Shown here piece after piece: positions 5,083 through 5,501 of a DNA stretch of 5,501 nt; the stretch's first letter is position 1, and each line of letters opens with the position of its first letter. The stretch is from the NCBI GenBank assembly GCA_002049825.1, contig MVCZ01000206.1:1-5501 (forward strand), written 5' to 3'. The notes below the pieces were generated by a model. It searched no databases. It was given only the letters and a program-made list of their open reading frames with translations, and had not been told where the DNA came from. A program made the position numbers and the translations under genes. This DNA is from Candidatus Zhuqueibacterota bacterium 4484_188. Its GTDB lineage: Bacteria > Calditrichota > Calditrichia > RBG-13-44-9.

Positions 5083-5501
5083 ATGAAACGATTTATGCTG
5101 ATGGTTTTGGTTGTTTTGTTTTCGGTGCAGTTCTCTTTTGCGGAATTAAAGCCGGGAACCGATTATTCCGATCATTCCTTCTGGATTGTGTTTCAACCCT
5201 CAATTGAAAATATCACTATAGAACATCTCGCCGGACGGGTTCGTTGTGGAATCCGATCGGTGGATGCGTTGTTTAACCGGTTTCAGCCAAAACAGGTTGT
5301 GCAGGAAGTGCCCTTTGCCCAGCCGCAGGACCGCGATGGCGATATTGTGATGAGCAATGTGTACCGGGTGGAAGTGGAAACCAATAAAAATATTCTGGCG
5401 ACCATCCGGGAGTTTTCCCGCGACCCGAACATTGTTCTGGCGGAGCCAATTCCCATTTACCGGGTATTTGATATTACGCCCTTTATTCCCAACGACAGCT
5501 A
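5083..5501 (+). CDS. Probable secreted subtilisin-like (S8) serine protease, N-terminal 139 residues only
   Basis: The gene runs off the right edge. Residues 1-20 are a clear Sec signal peptide: Lys2-Arg3, a hydrophobic core of Met, Leu and Val, and a FSFA cleavage site before Glu21. Residues 21-139 resemble the inhibitory pro-region that precedes subtilases in Bacteroidota- and Calditrichota-type bacteria. A strand reading YRVEVE (94-99) is followed by a helix NILATIREFSRDP (103-115) and the strand NIVLAEPIPIYRV (116-128). The closing FIPNDS (134-139) matches the 'PNDP.Y..QW' start of the mature protease that usually follows. The Asp-His-Ser catalytic residues would lie beyond the window, so the activity is inferred. 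The gene is preceded by a terminator and ~390 bases of non-coding DNA, so it has its own promoter somewhere in that stretch. An exported protease might also carry a C-terminal sorting domain, which cannot be seen here. Confidence 0.72.
   Translation, partial: MKRFMLMVLVVLFSVQFSFAELKPGTDYSDHSFWIVFQPSIENITIEHLAGRVRCGIRSVDALFNRFQPKQVVQEVPFAQPQDRDGDIVMSNVYRVEVETNKNILATIREFSRDPNIVLAEPIPIYRVFDITPFIPNDS

Overview
The window looks like a piece of a Gram-negative genome from the FCB superphylum, most likely Calditrichota, KSB1 or a close relative. The basis is a PorV/PorQ-type outer-membrane barrel, a C-terminal type IX secretion (T9SS) type A-like domain starting PNPFNPS and ending in a KMMLMK tail, a second secreted protein with a VRVVPNPY C-terminal domain, and a dispersed intergenic hairpin repeat of the ATTGC...GCAAT kind. 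The phylum is inferred from gene style; no marker gene is present.

Layout, all genes on the + strand. (1) 2-1296: the C-terminal part of a large secreted protein that enters from the left edge and is split by one frameshift near 749. (2) 1332-2354: an intact PorV/PorQ family barrel protein with signal peptide, good ribosome binding site and terminal Phe. (3) About 2358-4625: a second large secreted multidomain protein, with a jelly-roll-like (choice-of-anchor J / MAM-like) domain, a Pro linker, fibronectin III sequence, two copies of a 'YDDGT...GDF' domain and a T9SS type A-like C-terminus. It has no visible start or signal peptide and is broken by two opposite frameshifts around 3165 and 3258. 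(4) 4661-4691: a strong factor-independent terminator. (5) 4692-5082: a non-coding stretch holding a dispersed inverted-repeat element and short repeats. (6) 5083 to the right edge: the signal peptide and pro-region of a probable subtilisin-like (S8) serine protease.

Regions 1-3 probably form one transcription unit, cargo - PorV-like shuttle - cargo, ending at the terminator. In known T9SS, PorV binds the C-terminal signal of cargo after it passes the outer-membrane channel and delivers it to the attachment complex, so the arrangement makes functional sense. The protease is a separate unit and may itself be exported.

The most striking point is that the shuttle and the protease appear intact while both cargo genes are damaged: three frame breaks, one missing 5' end and one apparent internal loss before the C-terminal signal. 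Decay or rearrangement of repetitive cargo genes and assembly error are both live explanations. I see no wholly new biological system here.
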